Assembly (NCBI RefSeq): GCF_041734735.1
Contig: NC_134887.1
Span: 41,035,680 to 41,099,679, forward strand
From: Babylonia areolata
Lineage: Eukaryota > Mollusca > Gastropoda > Neogastropoda > Buccinidae
DNA: 64,000 nucleotides
Reading direction: 5' to 3'
In this document: positions 1 through 12,081 of the stretch, piece after piece
How positions within the stretch are numbered: the stretch's first letter is position 1
Layout of the letters: each line of letters begins with the position of its first letter
Program-made: the position numbers and the translations under genes
Notes under the pieces: model-generated
What the model was told of the DNA's origin: nothing
The model's input: the letters and a program-made list of their open reading frames with translations, nothing else
The model's database searches: none

Positions 1-780
1 TGATTATTGCATTGTGTGACTGTGATTACTGTATGTGGGAATTACTTAAAGTTGGTATTCATGCTTTTTTGTCTTCTGTGTAATACATTGAATGACTGTG
101 ATTTTTGTACATTGTTTATGTGTTTTACACACCACAAGTTAATTTCTCTTTGGAGATAAGTAAAGCATTCTGTATTGTGTAATGTAGGAAGGTGTGGCGT
201 GGTGTTGTCTCCTGAAGTGTAGTGTATCATGTAGTATTCTATAGTGGGGTTTGGTGTAGTGTAGTTTGGTGTAGTGTGGTTGAGTGTTGATTTCTGTAAA
301 GTAGTGCAGTGCTGTGTAGTTCAGTGTCGTTTAGAGTAGCACAGTTCAGTTTAGTGTAGTGCAGTGCAGTGCAGTGTAGTGTAGTGTAGTGTATCGCATT
401 GCGTTGCAGTGTGGTGTTGTGCATTGGAGCGGACTGGAGTGACATGTGATATGGTGAAGTGTGTAGTGTTTTGTAATGTTGTGTAGTCGGATACTGTTCT
501 GTATGGCTTAGTGCAGTGTCTGACTTGATCTGGAGTGGTATGGTGTGGTGTATGAGCGTGAGTGCATTCTCAGTAAACTGTACTGTGTTGTAGTGTAGAG
601 CAATGTGTAAACTGACTTGGGGTAGTGCGCTGTGGTGTGTGTCTGTGATGTGCACTGTGTCTGCACTTGTATGGAATGGATTGTGAGTGTGATGGTGTGA
701 TCTTTCTAAGAATAGTCTGGGTCTTATTAAACACACGCTGATATAGACTTGAATGTCTGTTCGCAAACATGTTCACTCAC
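1..780. repeat. degenerate TAGTG pentamer array
   Basis: From about 190 to 680 the plus strand is a degenerate pentanucleotide array built on TAGTG/CAGTG/TGGTG steps, with many substitutions. The first 190 bases are T-rich unique sequence. No coding sequence is supported: apparent open frames here are translations of the repeat. The same pentamer recurs at 8280-8370 and 8450-8480 inside an intron of the neighbouring coiled-coil gene. Confidence 0.6.
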
Positions 781-1310
<530 letters not shown>

Positions 1311-1719
1311 ATGATTACAATGCAATCAATAACAAAAGAGCATCAACAAGCTTAAAGCTTATACTGTGCTCACAACGTTGCACTTCAATTTTAACATGAC
1401 GGCTGATGAACCATATTATCAATTGCATCAAATAACATTCATAAACAGTAAGTAATGAAATAATGAAATAAAACAAATAAACAAACAATACATAATGTAG
1501 TAGAATAATGCTAATATCAATATTAACATGAGATTAAATTTATTATCACCAGAGGAATCAGCCTGATAGAAGAGAAACATGAAGAAAAAAAAATTAGAAG
1601 AATGGTGGGTAGGGTGGTGGGGGAGGGGGAACAGAGAGGAGAGGAGAAATTCTGACAGATCATTGGCCAATGCATTCAACTTTGAATATTTGGTCAGTCA
1701 GATAAAGTTAAACATTTTC
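1311..1719. other. unique A/T-rich sequence, no gene seen
   Basis: I see no coding exon, RNA gene or clear repeat here. The sequence is A/T-rich with a purine-rich stretch near 1575-1645. Confidence 0.5.
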
Positions 1720-1744
1720 TGTTCCAGATCGTCCTGAAATATGT

Positions 1745-1834
1745 GACAGCATCATAGTTTGATGTGTGTTCACTTTATTCCCTCATGAGGGGCCACAACC
1801 TCTGTTGAATGAACATGTTTGTTCATTCGTTCAT

Positions 1835-1888
<54 letters not shown>

Positions 1889-2039
1889 GACTGTCAAGGA
1901 GTTCGCTCTATATCTGTATAGGGCACTCAAAAGGAGAAGTGTATTTGTTACATCATGAAGACTTTTGAATGTATGACTTCAGCATTTCACTGTATATCCC
2001 CCTTCAAAGGGGCTGTGGCCTATATGAATAAACCATCTG

Positions 2040-2089
<50 letters not shown>

Positions 2090-2100
2090 CCCCCCGCCCT
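1745..2100 (+). mobile_element. two LINE 3' tails ending in CT microsatellites
   Basis: At 1765-1886 a tail reading CCTCATGAGGGGCCACAACC, then TTCATTC steps, runs into (CT)n. At 1886-2042 a second tail encodes a KEFALYLYRALK-like segment, matching the C-terminus of the LINE fragment at 1022-1310, followed by a GGGGCTGTGGCC 3' UTR and another (CT)n (2043-2085). The shared organisation shows repeated insertion of one LINE family with a CT-rich 3' tail. Confidence 0.5.
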
Positions 2101-2156
2101 CCCCCCCTCTCTCACTCACTCTAACGCCGTGTGACACACATATCTCCCCTGTTCAG

Positions 2157-2379
2157 AAATCCAGCCACGAAGCAGCGCTGAGCGCGGAGCGGGAGAAGCA
2201 GGCCAGGCAGCAGGAGGAGATGCAGAGGCTGCAGACACAGCTGCAGGAGGCACTGGACCAGGGGCAGGTCACCAAGGCCCGGCTGGAGGACCTGCAGAAG
2301 GAGGTGGGTGCATTCTGCATTCACTCTGTCTGTTCTCTGTCTGTGTCCCTTCGCTTAGCTCCTCCTCCTCCTCCCTTAC

Positions 2380-2411
<32 letters not shown>

Positions 2412-2427
2412 TCCTTCTTCCTCTTCC

Positions 2428-2458
<31 letters not shown>

Positions 2459-2753
2459 TCGTGGGCTGCAACTCCCACGTTCAGTTGTATGTGGGTGTGA
2501 GTGTGAGTGTGTGTGTATGTGTGTGGGGGGGGTGTCTCTCTCTCTCTCTCTCTCTTTCTCACTCTGTGTGTGTGTGTGTGTGTGTCTCTCTCTTTCTCTC
2601 TGTCTGTGTCCCTTCGCTTAGCTTCTCCTCCCTTCTTCTTCTTCTTTGTTCGTGGGCTGCAACTCCTACGTTCAGTCGTATGTGGGTCTGCGTGTGTGTG
2701 TGTGTGTGTGTGGGGGGGGGGGGGGTGTCTCTCTCTCTCTCTCTCTCTTTCTC

Positions 2754-2787
<34 letters not shown>

Positions 2788-5700
2788 CTATGAAATGTAC
2801 TTTGTTTTAATCTAAGCCTTATTTACTTCATAGCTTTTATAATCTGATTCATCACTTAAGTGTGCTTTTTCATTCATATGAACACACTGGATGTTTTCCA
2901 TTGTCAGATAGCGGTTGATGTGTTTTTTTAAGGCATGTTTATAGTCAACTGGATGATGTAAGGCGCTTTGAGCAGCATTGGTGCTGGATATCATGCCATA
3001 GAAAAACTATGTATTATTATTATTATGACCGTTTTTCCTAGCCATGTAGGCAGCCATACTCCGTTTTCAGGAGTGTGCAGGCTGGGTATGTTCTTGTTTC
3101 TGTAGCCCACCAAATGCTGACATGGATCACAGGATCTTTAACGTGCGTATTTGATCTTCTGTTTGTGTATACACACCCAGTGCCCCATGATGAAATGCCC
3201 AGTGCCCCATGATGAAATGCCCTGTGCCCCATGATGAAATGCCCAGTGCCCCATGATGAAATGTCCAGTGCCCCATGATGAAATGTCCTGTGCCCCATGA
3301 TGAAATGTCCTGTGCCCCATGATGAAATGCCCAGTGCCCCATGATGAAATGCCCAGTGCCCCATGATGAAATGTCCTGTGCCCCATGATGAAATGCCCAG
3401 TGCCCCATGATGAAATGCCCAGTGCCCCATGATGAAATGCCCTGTGCCCCATGATGAAATGTCCTGTGCCCCATGATGAAATGCCCAGTGCCCCATGATG
3501 AAATGTCCTGTGCCCCATGATGAAATGCCCAGTGCCCCATGATGAAATGCCCAGTGCCCCATGATGAAATGTCCTGTGCCCCATGATGAAATGCCCAGTG
3601 CCCTGTGATGAAATGCCCAGTGCCCCATGATGAAATGCCCAGTGCCCTATGATGAAATGTCCTGTGCCCCATGATGAAATGCCCAGTGCCCTGTGATGAA
3701 ATGCCCAGTGCCCCATGATGAAATGCCCAGTGCCCTATGATGAAATGCCCATGCACCATGATGAAATGAAATGCCCAGTGCCGTGTGATGAAGTTCCCAA
3801 GAAATGACCCATAATTATTTGGTCATGTGTGTGTTGTGTGTTGATACTGTGCGATGATTGCAGATGAAGGACATGATGATGATTTCCGATGAAGGACATG
3901 TGCGATGATTGCAGATGAAGGACATGTGCGATGATTGCAGATGAAGGACATGAATATGATTGCAGATGAAGGACATGATGATGATTGCAGATGAAGGACA
4001 TGTGCGTTGATTGCAGATGAAGGACATGATGATGATTGCAGATGAAGGACGTGCAGTGATTGCAGATGAAGGACATGTAGATGATTGCAGATGAAGGACG
4101 TGCAGTGATTGCAGATGAAGGACATGTAGATGAAGGACATGTGCGGTGATTGCAGATGAAGGACATGATGGCTGCCAAGGACAAGGAGATCGCCGACAAG
4201 GACCTGACAATCAAAAGACTCCGGGCACAACTGGAGGAGAGTCAGAAAAGCAGTTCCCTGTAAGTTTTATGCAGCATTTCCAGCTCACTAAAGCTTCTCT
4301 CCTGAGTTCTTTTGCTGTCCTTTGCAAAAACACAGAGATATGCAGTGCTGGGTTGAAGGGCTGCACTCTGTCCAACAAGCATCGACGAAATGATTACGAT
4401 GTTAAGACAGAGGGACATCTGTGTTCTTTGATATGATGTGATGTGTACACAGAGAGACAGCTATGGTCTGTGTGATGTACACACAGACAGCTGTTCTATG
4501 ATGTGATGTGAACACAGACATATGCTCTATGATGTGATGTATACACTGACATTATATGTTCTAGGATATGATGTGTACACTGACAGATATGTTCTATGAT
4601 GTGATGTGTACACACAGAGACAGCTGTGTTCTATGATGTGATGTGTACACAGAGAGACAGCTATGTTCTATGATGTGATGTGTACACACAGAGACAGCTA
4701 TGTTCTATGATGTGATGTGTACACAGAGAGACAGCTATGTTCTATGATGTGATGTGTACACAGAGAGACAGCTATGTTCTGTGATGTGATGTGTACACAC
4801 AGAGACAGCTATGTTCTATGATGTGATGTGTACACACAGAGACAGCTGTGTTCTATGATGTGATGTGTACACAGAGAGACAGCTATGTTCTGTGATGTGA
4901 TGTGTACACACAGAGACAGCTATGTTCTGTGATGTGATGTGTACACAGAGAGACAGCTATGTTCTATGATGTGATGTGTACACAAAGAGCTATGTTCTAT
5001 GATGTGATGTGTACACAGAGAGACAGCTATGTTCTGTGATGTGATGTGTACACAGAGAGACAGCTATGTTCTATGATGTGATGTGTACACAAAGAGCTAT
5101 GTTCTATGATGTGATGTGTACACACAGAGACAGCTATGTTCTGTGATGTGATGTGTACACACAGAGACAGCTATGTTCTATGATGTGATGTGTACACACA
5201 GAGACAGCTGTTTTCTATGATGTGATGTGTACACACAGAGACAGCTATGTTCTATGATGTGATGTGTACACACAGAGACAGCTGTGTTCTATGATGTGAT
5301 GTGTACACACAGAGACAGCTATGTTCTATGATGTGATGTGTACACACAGAGACAGCTGTTTTCTTTGATGTGATGTGTACACACAGAGACAGCTATGTTC
5401 TATGATGTGATGTGTACACACAGAGACATCTGTTTTCTTTGAAGTGATTTGTACACACAGAGACAGCTGTGTTCTATGATGTGATGTGTACACAGAGAGA
5501 CAGCTATGTTCTGTGATGTGATGTGTACACACAGAGACAGCTGTGTTCTATGATGTGATGTGTACACAGAGAGACAGCTATGTTCTATGATGTGATGTGT
5601 ACACACAGAGACAGCTGTTTTCTATGATGTGATGTGTACACAGAGAGACAGCTGTGTTCTGTGATGTGATGTGTACACACAGAGACAGCTATGTTCTATG

Positions 5701-8700
5701 ATGTGATGTGTACACACAGAGACAGCTGTTTTCTATGATGTGATGTGTACACACAGAGACAGCTGTGTTCTATGATGTGATGTGTACACACAGAGACAGC
5801 TGTTTTCTATGATGTGATGTGTACACAGAGACAGCTGTTTTCTATGATGTGATGTGTACACACAGAGACAGCTGTTTTCTATGATGTGATTTGTACACAC
5901 AGAGACAGCTAAGTTCTATGATGCAATATACACCCAGAGAAAAATAGGTATGTAGTATGATGTGATGTTTACACAGACAGGTTGGTACGATGATGTGATG
6001 TGTGTACGCAGACAAATAGTTGGGGGGGGGTTTCAAATGTGATGTGTGTAAACATTCCAGGAGATACAATAATGTGGTGTGTATTGACAGACAGGTAAAT
6101 ACAATGATGTGATGTACACACAGACAGGTAGGTACATTGATCTGATACATGTACACACACAGGTAAATACACTGATGTACACACAAACAGGTAGGTACAT
6201 TGATGTGATACATGTACACACACAGGTAAATACAATGATGTACACACAAACAGGTAGGTACATTGATGTGATACATGTACACAGACAGGTAAATACAATG
6301 ATGTACACACAAACAGGTACATTGATGTGATACATGTACACAGACAGGTAAATACACTGATTTACCAGCAGACAGGTAGGTACGTTTGATGTGATACATG
6401 CACACAGACAGGTATGTACATTGATGTGATACATGTCCACAGACAGGTAAATACAATGATGTACACACAGACAGGTAGGTACATTGATGTGATACATGTA
6501 CACAGACAGGTAGGTACATTGATGTGATACATGTACACAGACAGGTAAATACACTGATGTACACACAAACAGGTAGGTACATTTGATGTGATACATTTAC
6601 ACAGACAGGTAAATACACTGATTTACCAGCAGACAGGTAGGTACGTTTGATGTGATACATGCACACAGACAGGTAAATACACTGATGTACACACAAACAG
6701 GTAGGTACATTGATGTGATACATTTACACAGACAGGTAAATACACTGATTTACCAGCAGACAGGTAGGTATGTTTGATGTGATACATGCACACAGACAGG
6801 TATGTGCATTGATGTGATGTGATACGTGTACACAGACAGGCATGTACATTGATGTGATGTGATGTGTGTATGCACACAGGGACAGACAGAGGCAGCTGGG
6901 AGAGTTGAACCTGGAGCTGAAGAGCCTGAGACAAGAGGCTGACAGTCTGCGCAACAACCTGAAGACTCTGGCCAGCACCAAACCTGTGAGTGCACCTGCG
7001 TCAAGTCTTGTCATGTACACCTGCGTCAAGTCTTGTCATGTGCACCTGTGTCTTGTCATGTGCACCTGCGTCAGGTCTTGTCATGTGCACCTGCGTCAAG
7101 TCATGTACACCTGCATCAGGTCTTGTCATGTACACCTGTGTCAAGTCTTGTCATGTGCACCTGCGTCAGGTCTTGTCATGTGCACCTGCGTCAAGTCTTG
7201 TCATGTGCACCTGCGTCATGTCTTGTCATGTACACCTGCGTCAGGTCTTGTCATGTACACCTGCGTCAAGTCTTGTCATGTACACCTGCGTCAGGTCTTG
7301 TCATGTACACCTGTGTCAAGTCTTGTCATGTTCACCTGTGTCTTGTCATGTACACCTGCGTCAAGTCTTGTCATGTGCACCTGCGTCAGGTCTTGTCATG
7401 TTCACCTGCGTCAAGTCTTGTCATGTACACCTGTGTCAAGTCTTGTCATGTACACCTGCGTCAAGTCTTGTCATGTACACCTGTGTCAAACTTGTCATGT
7501 TCACCTGTGTCTTGTCATGTACACCTGCGTCAATTCTTGTCATGTACACCTGTGTCTTGTCATGTACACCTGTGTCAAGTCTTGTCATGTACACCTGTGT
7601 CTTGTCATGTTCACCTGTGTCAAGTCTTGTCATGTTCACCTGTGTCTTGTCATGTACACCTGTGTCAAGTCTTGTCATGTACACCTGTCTTGTCATGTAC
7701 ACCTGTGTCTTGTCATGTACACCTGTGTCAAGTCTTGTCATGTGCACCTGCGTCAAGTCTTGTCATGTGCACCTGCGTCAAGTCTTGTCATGTGCACCTT
7801 TCGTCAAGTCTTGTCATGTACACCTGCGTCAAGTCTTATCATGTACACCTGCGTCAAGTCTTGTCATGTGCACCTGTGTCAGGTCTTGTCATGTACACCT
7901 GTGTCAGGTCTTGTCATGTACACCTGCATCAAGTCTTGTCATGTACACCTGTGTCAGGTCTTGTCATGTACACCTGTGTCAAGTCTTGTCATGTTCACCT
8001 GTGTCAGGTCTTGTCATGTACACCTGCGTCAAGTCTTGTCATGTGCACCTGCGTCAAGTCTTGTCATGTACACCTGCGTCAAGTCTTGTCATGTTCACCT
8101 GCGTCAAGTCTTGTCATGTACACCTGTGTCAAGTCTTTCAGTACCAGCGACCATGGTGAAGTGGTTAGTGTCGCAGACTGCCAGCTGGGAAGATGCTGGT
8201 TCAGTTAACATGTATTGTACTGTATTGTACTGACCTGTCATTTCTGGGGGTGGCAGAAAGAGTGCGGCCGGTGTGCTGCATTGTAGTGTATTTTAGTGTA
8301 GTGTATTTTAGTGTAGTGTATTGTAGTGTAGTGTAGTGTAGTGTAGTCTAGTGTACTGTATTGCATTGTACTGTATTGTACTGTATTGTACTGTATTGTA
8401 CTGACCTGTGATATCTGGGGGTGGCAGAAAGAGTGCGGCCGGTGTGCTGTATTGTAGTGTAGTGTAGTGTAGTGTATTGCATTGTACTGTATTGTACTGA
8501 CCTGTGATATCTGGGGGTTGCAGAAAGAGTGCGGCCGGTGTGCTGTATTGCAGTGTAATGTAGTGTAGTGTATTGTATTGTATTGTACTGTATTGTACTG
8601 TATTGTACTGACCTGTGATATGTGGGGGTGGCAGAAAAAAGAGTGCGGCCGGTGTGCGGAGGCTGTTAATCGAGCGGAGAAACTGGCTGTGACCCTCAAG

Positions 8701-8820
8701 GAGCGGGAGGTGACCATCGGTCAGCTCAAGACGCTGTGCAGCAGGTTCGAACAGCAGCTCAGTCAGCAGGACGTGCTGATGAAACACTGGGCTGACAGCA
8801 AGGGTCACAGGCTGCAGTGA
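2157..8820 (+). CDS. coiled-coil protein, 3' part (four exons, start outside window)
   Basis: Four exons with good GT-AG borders: 2157-2303, 4156-4259, 6880-6985 and 8635-8820 (stop TGA 8818-8820). Phases fit: 49 codons; 34 codons plus two bases; one base plus 35 codons; 61 codons plus stop. The 180 residues read are rich in E, K, Q, L and R with heptad spacing (e.g. EEMQRLQTQLQEALDQ, IADKDLTIKRLRAQLEE, LNLELKSLRQEADSL), so this is a long coiled coil. The last exon holds KKECGRCAEAVNRAEKL and ends GHRLQ. I do not recognise the family; centrosomal, golgin-like or motor-adaptor proteins are all possible. The protein starts upstream of the window because the first exon opens in phase 0 after an acceptor (CTGTTCAG). 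Extra small exons in the repeat-filled introns cannot be excluded. AATAAA at 9487-9492 is a candidate poly(A) signal. Confidence 0.75.
2340..2795. repeat. duplicated SINE-tail/microsatellite block in intron
   Basis: Two similar blocks (about 2360-2590 and 2620-2790) each run CTT-rich, then TTCGTGGGCTGCAACTCC (the tail of the tRNA-type SINE family B, minus orientation), then GT-rich, CT and GT microsatellites. The repeated order indicates a tandem duplication of a SINE tail together with its flanking microsatellites. Confidence 0.65.
3022..3172 (-). mobile_element. SINE family B, truncated copy
   Basis: Minus-strand copy of the 3' body of SINE family B: recognisable blocks are GCCATGTAGGCAGCCATACT, the GCTGGGTATGTTCTTGTTTC block and GGATCTTTAACGTGCGTATT. 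The tRNA-like head is missing. The copy breaks off at a short CA stretch where the next minisatellite starts. Confidence 0.8.
3173..3790. repeat. 21-bp minisatellite
   Basis: About 29 tandem copies of a 21-bp unit (CCAGTGCCCCATGATGAAAT plus G) with few variants (CCTGTG, CTGTGATG). Because 21 is a multiple of three, all frames stay open and give long spurious reading frames; they are not genes. Confidence 0.95.
3845..4155 (+). repeat. minisatellite made of the exon-2 splice acceptor
   Basis: About 13 copies of a 19-25 bp unit GATGATTGCAGATGAAGGAC. The last unit is the true 3' splice site of the exon at 4156 (TGATTGCAG, then ATGAAGGACATGATG). Every upstream unit therefore repeats the acceptor AG and the first ~12 coding bases. 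Confidence 0.9.
4425..5935 (+). repeat. ~37-bp minisatellite
   Basis: About 40 copies of a unit built from TTCTATGATGTGATGTGTAC and ACACAGAGACAGCTATG. It resembles the border of the exon at 6880 (GATGTGATGTGTGTATGCAC, ACAG, then GGACAGACAGAGGCAGCT), so it too carries acceptor-like ACACAG/RGACAG steps. No coding function is supported. Confidence 0.85.
5936..6879 (+). repeat. 34-75 bp minisatellite ending at the exon-3 acceptor
   Basis: Tandem variants of a unit GATGTGATACATGTACACAG followed by ACAGGTAGGTACATT, with higher-order units that include TTTACCAGCAGACAGGTAGG. The array ends exactly at the acceptor of the exon starting at 6880. Most units include an AG that matches the real acceptor context. 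Confidence 0.85.
6986..8135 (+). repeat. ~25-bp minisatellite directly after an exon donor
   Basis: About 46 copies of the unit TCTTGTCATGTACACCTGYG plus TCAAG, beginning a few bases after the donor of the exon that ends at 6985 (CCT, then GTGAGTGCACCTGCGTC). The GTGCACCTGCGTC half-unit overlaps the donor region. Very long open frames through it (up to 455 codons) are repeat translations, not genes. Confidence 0.9.
8215..8634 (+). repeat. repeat array containing copies of the last exon's acceptor
   Basis: Three complete upstream copies (about 8230-8279, 8401-8450 and 8498-8546) of CTGGGGGTGGCAG followed by AAAGAGTGCGGCCGGTGTGC precede the true border at 8634/8635. They are separated by TATTG/TAGTG pentamers. 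Each copy carries the acceptor plus about 20 coding bases of the terminal exon. Confidence 0.9.
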
Positions 8821-8941
8821 CCTCAGTGTGTGTGCGCGCGCGCGCGTGTGTGTGTGTGTGTGTATGTTTGCAAGTAAAGTTTCGGTGTGTGTTGTTTTTA
8901 TGTGTGTGTGGGCACATGTGTGTGCAGATTATGTGTGTGCT

Positions 8942-8974
<33 letters not shown>

Positions 8975-9065
8975 AGAACTGCCCAGTTACACTTAGAGTG
9001 TAATTCATTTATGCTTGAACTGTTGCACTTAAAAATCAACAGCATGTTATGACCTGTGTGTCCAA
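8821..9065. repeat. 3' UTR with GT/GC microsatellites
   Basis: This follows the stop codon of the coiled-coil gene. A CG/GT tract (8828-8862) and a GT tract (8945-8972) are the main content. It is probably 3' UTR. Confidence 0.6.
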
Positions 9066-9248
9066 CGCTTATTTTTGATTGGGCGTTCAGAGCATTTAGT
9101 TAGGCGTGTCAAGATGTCATTGCTGTGTAGATCAGATTGGGCGTTCAGAGCATTTAGTTAGGCGTGTCAAGATGTCATTGCTGTGTAGATCAGATTGGGC
9201 GTTCAGAGCATTTAGTTAGGCGTGTCAAGATGTCATTGCTGTGTAGAT
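9066..9248. repeat. 58-bp tandem repeat, three copies
   Basis: Three near-identical copies of a 58-bp unit starting GATTGGGCGTTCAGAGCATT. It lies within the presumed 3' UTR or just past it. Confidence 0.9.
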
Positions 9249-9715
9249 TAGAATAGTTTTCCTCATGCTTAAATGTCATTTGATACATGAAATTTTATCA
9301 TCATGGTTGAAAATTCAGATCTGGAAAAAAAATGAAATAGCGTACTATACTAGATGATGTTCAACACCACCACCCCCTTCCTCCCCTCCCTCACGCCCTT
9401 CCCTCCACCACCACCCCCCCTCCCCTCCCCTCCCCCCAGTCACACCTTTTCTCCAATCTGCCTGAAAAAAGACAGAGGAAAAATAGAATAAAGAAGGTGA
9501 ACATAATTTACTGACAGCTACATAGCTGTTGCTGATTGATGTCTTATGTCAGTGTAATCGTGAAAGTCGTTATTCATTCCGACTCGGTCATCTCTACACA
9601 TGTTAAGATATTGTGTGTATGAACATGATTAATTGGGTGCATTACACTTACAACTGAAGTATTATACTTGTTTGTGTGTGGAACTTTACATTTGAGTGTG
9701 GTTTGATGGTCAGCA
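9249..9715. other. unique sequence with candidate poly(A) signal
   Basis: There is no exon or repeat that I can identify, apart from a C-rich tract at 9368-9440. AATAAA at 9487-9492 may end the coiled-coil gene's transcript. Confidence 0.4.
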
Positions 9716-9717
9716 GC

Positions 9718-10094
9718 TGGTGTGTGTGTGTGTGTGTGTATGTGAGTGGTTGTGTGTGTGTGTGTGTGTGTGTGTGTTTGTGCTTGAGTGTGTGTGTGTG
9801 TGAGTGTTTGTGTGTGTGTGTGTGTTTGTGCTTGTGTGTGTGAGTGTTTGTGTGTGTGTGTGGGTGTGTTTGTGCTTGTGTGTGTGAGTGTTTGTTTGTG
9901 TGTGTGTGTGTGTTCGTGCTTGTGTGTGTGAGTGTTTGTGTGTGTTTGTGCTTGTGTGTGTGAGTGTTTGTTTGTGTGTGTGTGTTTGTGCTTGTGTGTG
10001 TGAGTGTTTGTGTGTGTGTGTGTGTGTGTTTGTGCTTGTGTGTGTGAGTGTTTGTTTGTGTGTGTGTTTGTGCTTGTGTATGTGAGTGTTTGTT

Positions 10095-10133
<39 letters not shown>

Positions 10134-10150
10134 GAGGGAGGGAGGGAGGG
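9718..10150. repeat. GT-rich compound microsatellite
   Basis: A long GT tract is interrupted by regular TTTGTGCTTGTGTGTGTGAG steps (a higher-order unit of about 50 bases), then (GA)n and GGGA steps to 10150. No gene. Confidence 0.9.
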
Positions 10151-10199
10151 AGGGAGGAAGCTAGGTAGAAGAATTATCCCTGATCCCCTCTCATTTGAA

Positions 10200-10435
10200 A
10201 GCAGAATCACTGGTCTGCATCTCATCTCTGTCATTTCTGTGATGATTATTTGTCAGAGGGAGATGTATTTCTTTATTCTGTATCACTGGTCTGCATCTCA
10301 TCTCTGTCATTTCTGTGATGATTATTTGTCAGAGGGAGATGTATTTCTTTATTCTGTATCACTGGTCTGCATCTCATCTCTGTCATTTCTGTGATGATTA
10401 TTTGTCAGAGGGAGATGTATTTCTTTATTCTGTTA
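10200..10435. repeat. 76-bp tandem repeat, three copies
   Basis: Three almost identical copies of a 76-bp unit beginning ATCACTGGTCTGCATCTCAT. The low divergence suggests recent amplification. Confidence 0.9.
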
Positions 10436-10575
10436 CTCTTTGCAACAACAACATGTGCATTTGAAATAGTGAACCATTTATGCAAAAGCCATTGTATTAC
10501 ATGTATTACTGATTAACCGTCCAATCTGCATTGATTCTCAAAATGTTTGTCATGCCTTGTATATTGGTATGGGCA

Positions 10576-10635
<60 letters not shown>

Positions 10636-11760
10636 GAGAGGGTTACATAGGAAATACCTGAAATCCTTTTTTTTTTTTCCAAGTCTTTCATGGCAGTCTC
10701 CAAAATTGTGACAAAAGATTCTTTAGAATTATTTTCTTATATATAAATACTTTAATTGTGTATTGTATACATGCTCAGGTGCCTAAGTATAATTATTTTT
10801 ATGTATGTGTGAGTGGTTTTCTTCCTTTTTAGTTTTGAATGGAATTTTTTTTTTTCGCTTGTCATTTCCATCTCCATCTCATTGACTACACCTGTTGTCA
10901 TCAGTATTATGATGCAATTTCTTCTGCAGAAATTATGATCCAAGCCACTTGACAATAAACTTTTTCCTTTTTTTTTTATCTGGAGTTGAAGCATGTATTT
11001 GGTTATTTACCACAGAAGTTTCCTATGAGTCATTTAATATCAGCATTGTTATTATCATTGTTGAGGTTTGTGTAGCAGTATGAAATTGTTTATTCTGTTT
11101 TATTCATACAGTGGCATGGATCGACAGACTCTGAAATCAAATTATTCCCAGAGACTTTTTGGTGTTTTTTTGTTTTTTTTATGTTACTGAGACATTCCCT
11201 GTAATGACTCCGATGAACGTTTGCTTTTTCAATAACATTTTGATTTTTATTTCTGATTGATTCAGCAGCCATTGTCACTTTCTTCCTCCCTGAGGGGTTT
11301 AACCTGCTGAAAGAACACCACAATATGTGATTGCAAAGGCTGTACACAGATATAAGGGGGAAAAAAGTTTGTTTCATCTTGTCAAATAAAAAAAAGAAAA
11401 AGAAAAAAAGAAGAAGAAGAAAAAAAGACAGACTTGTTGCTTGAGTCTGCCCATCACAAGGAAAGACAAGATGCAAAACCTTCAAGACTCACTTGTGCTT
11501 CGCGCATTGACTGTGAAGGAATCATGAGGAGAAAAAAAACCCAACAACAACAGAGATTTTTTTTTTTTTAATCGTTAAAAAATGTGCTGTATTAAATATG
11601 ATATATGAAATAGGCTTGTGAGAAGAAAAAAAAGAAGAAGAAAAAAATTGTGAGCGGGATCAAACCATGCATGTTCAGTTCCAAAGCAAGAAGACTAATC
11701 CCCACTGTTGCGGTACATCTGAAAAAACCTTCTGGAGAGACGAAGAAATTCTCACTGGTT
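10436..11760. other. A/T-rich intergenic sequence, no gene seen
   Basis: This stretch has a GT microsatellite (10578-10632), poly-T/poly-A and AAG-rich tracts, and otherwise unique A/T-rich sequence. I see no exon-like conservation or splice-bounded coding stretch. Confidence 0.5.
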
Positions 11761-11764
11761 GTCA

Positions 11765-11965
11765 ACATGAGGTGATGATGATGATGATGATATTGATACA
11801 CTTATAGCGCCTATCCTTGGTCAGAGACCAAGCTTTTAAGTGCTTTACAAACATGAAGTCATTTGCACAATGGGCTGCTTACCTGGGTGGAGCCAACTGA
11901 CAGCTGCAATTGGGCGCTCATCATTTGTTTCCAGTGTAATTCAGTCAGGTTTCAGACACATAGTG
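11765..11965 (+). mobile_element. SINE-like repeat, family D
   Basis: The block runs ATGATGATG, then CACTTATAGCGCCTATCCTT, AAGCTTTTAAGTGCTTTACA, GGGCTGCTTACCTGGGTGGA and GGGCGCTCATCATTTGTTTC. I recognise this as a widespread interspersed repeat of molluscan genomes, but no second copy in this window confirms it. The tRNA origin is not evident. Confidence 0.45.
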
Positions 11966-12024
11966 ATACATGTTTGAACATTGTTTGGGTTGTATGCTTT
12001 ACTTGTTCAACTCTGTCTACCTAA

Positions 12025-12033
12025 AAAGGCAAG

Positions 12034-12081
<48 letters not shown>

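Noticed and set aside
3038-3759. three ~200-codon minus-strand frames with MGHWAFHHGALGISS repeats
   Set aside because: A 21-bp repeat keeps every frame open. No independent coding evidence.
6866-8233. 455-codon open frame (and two more of ~390 codons) on the plus strand
   Set aside because: All frames run through a ~25-bp minisatellite and give the same SCHVHLRQVL-type periodic text. Only the first ~35 codons are a real exon.
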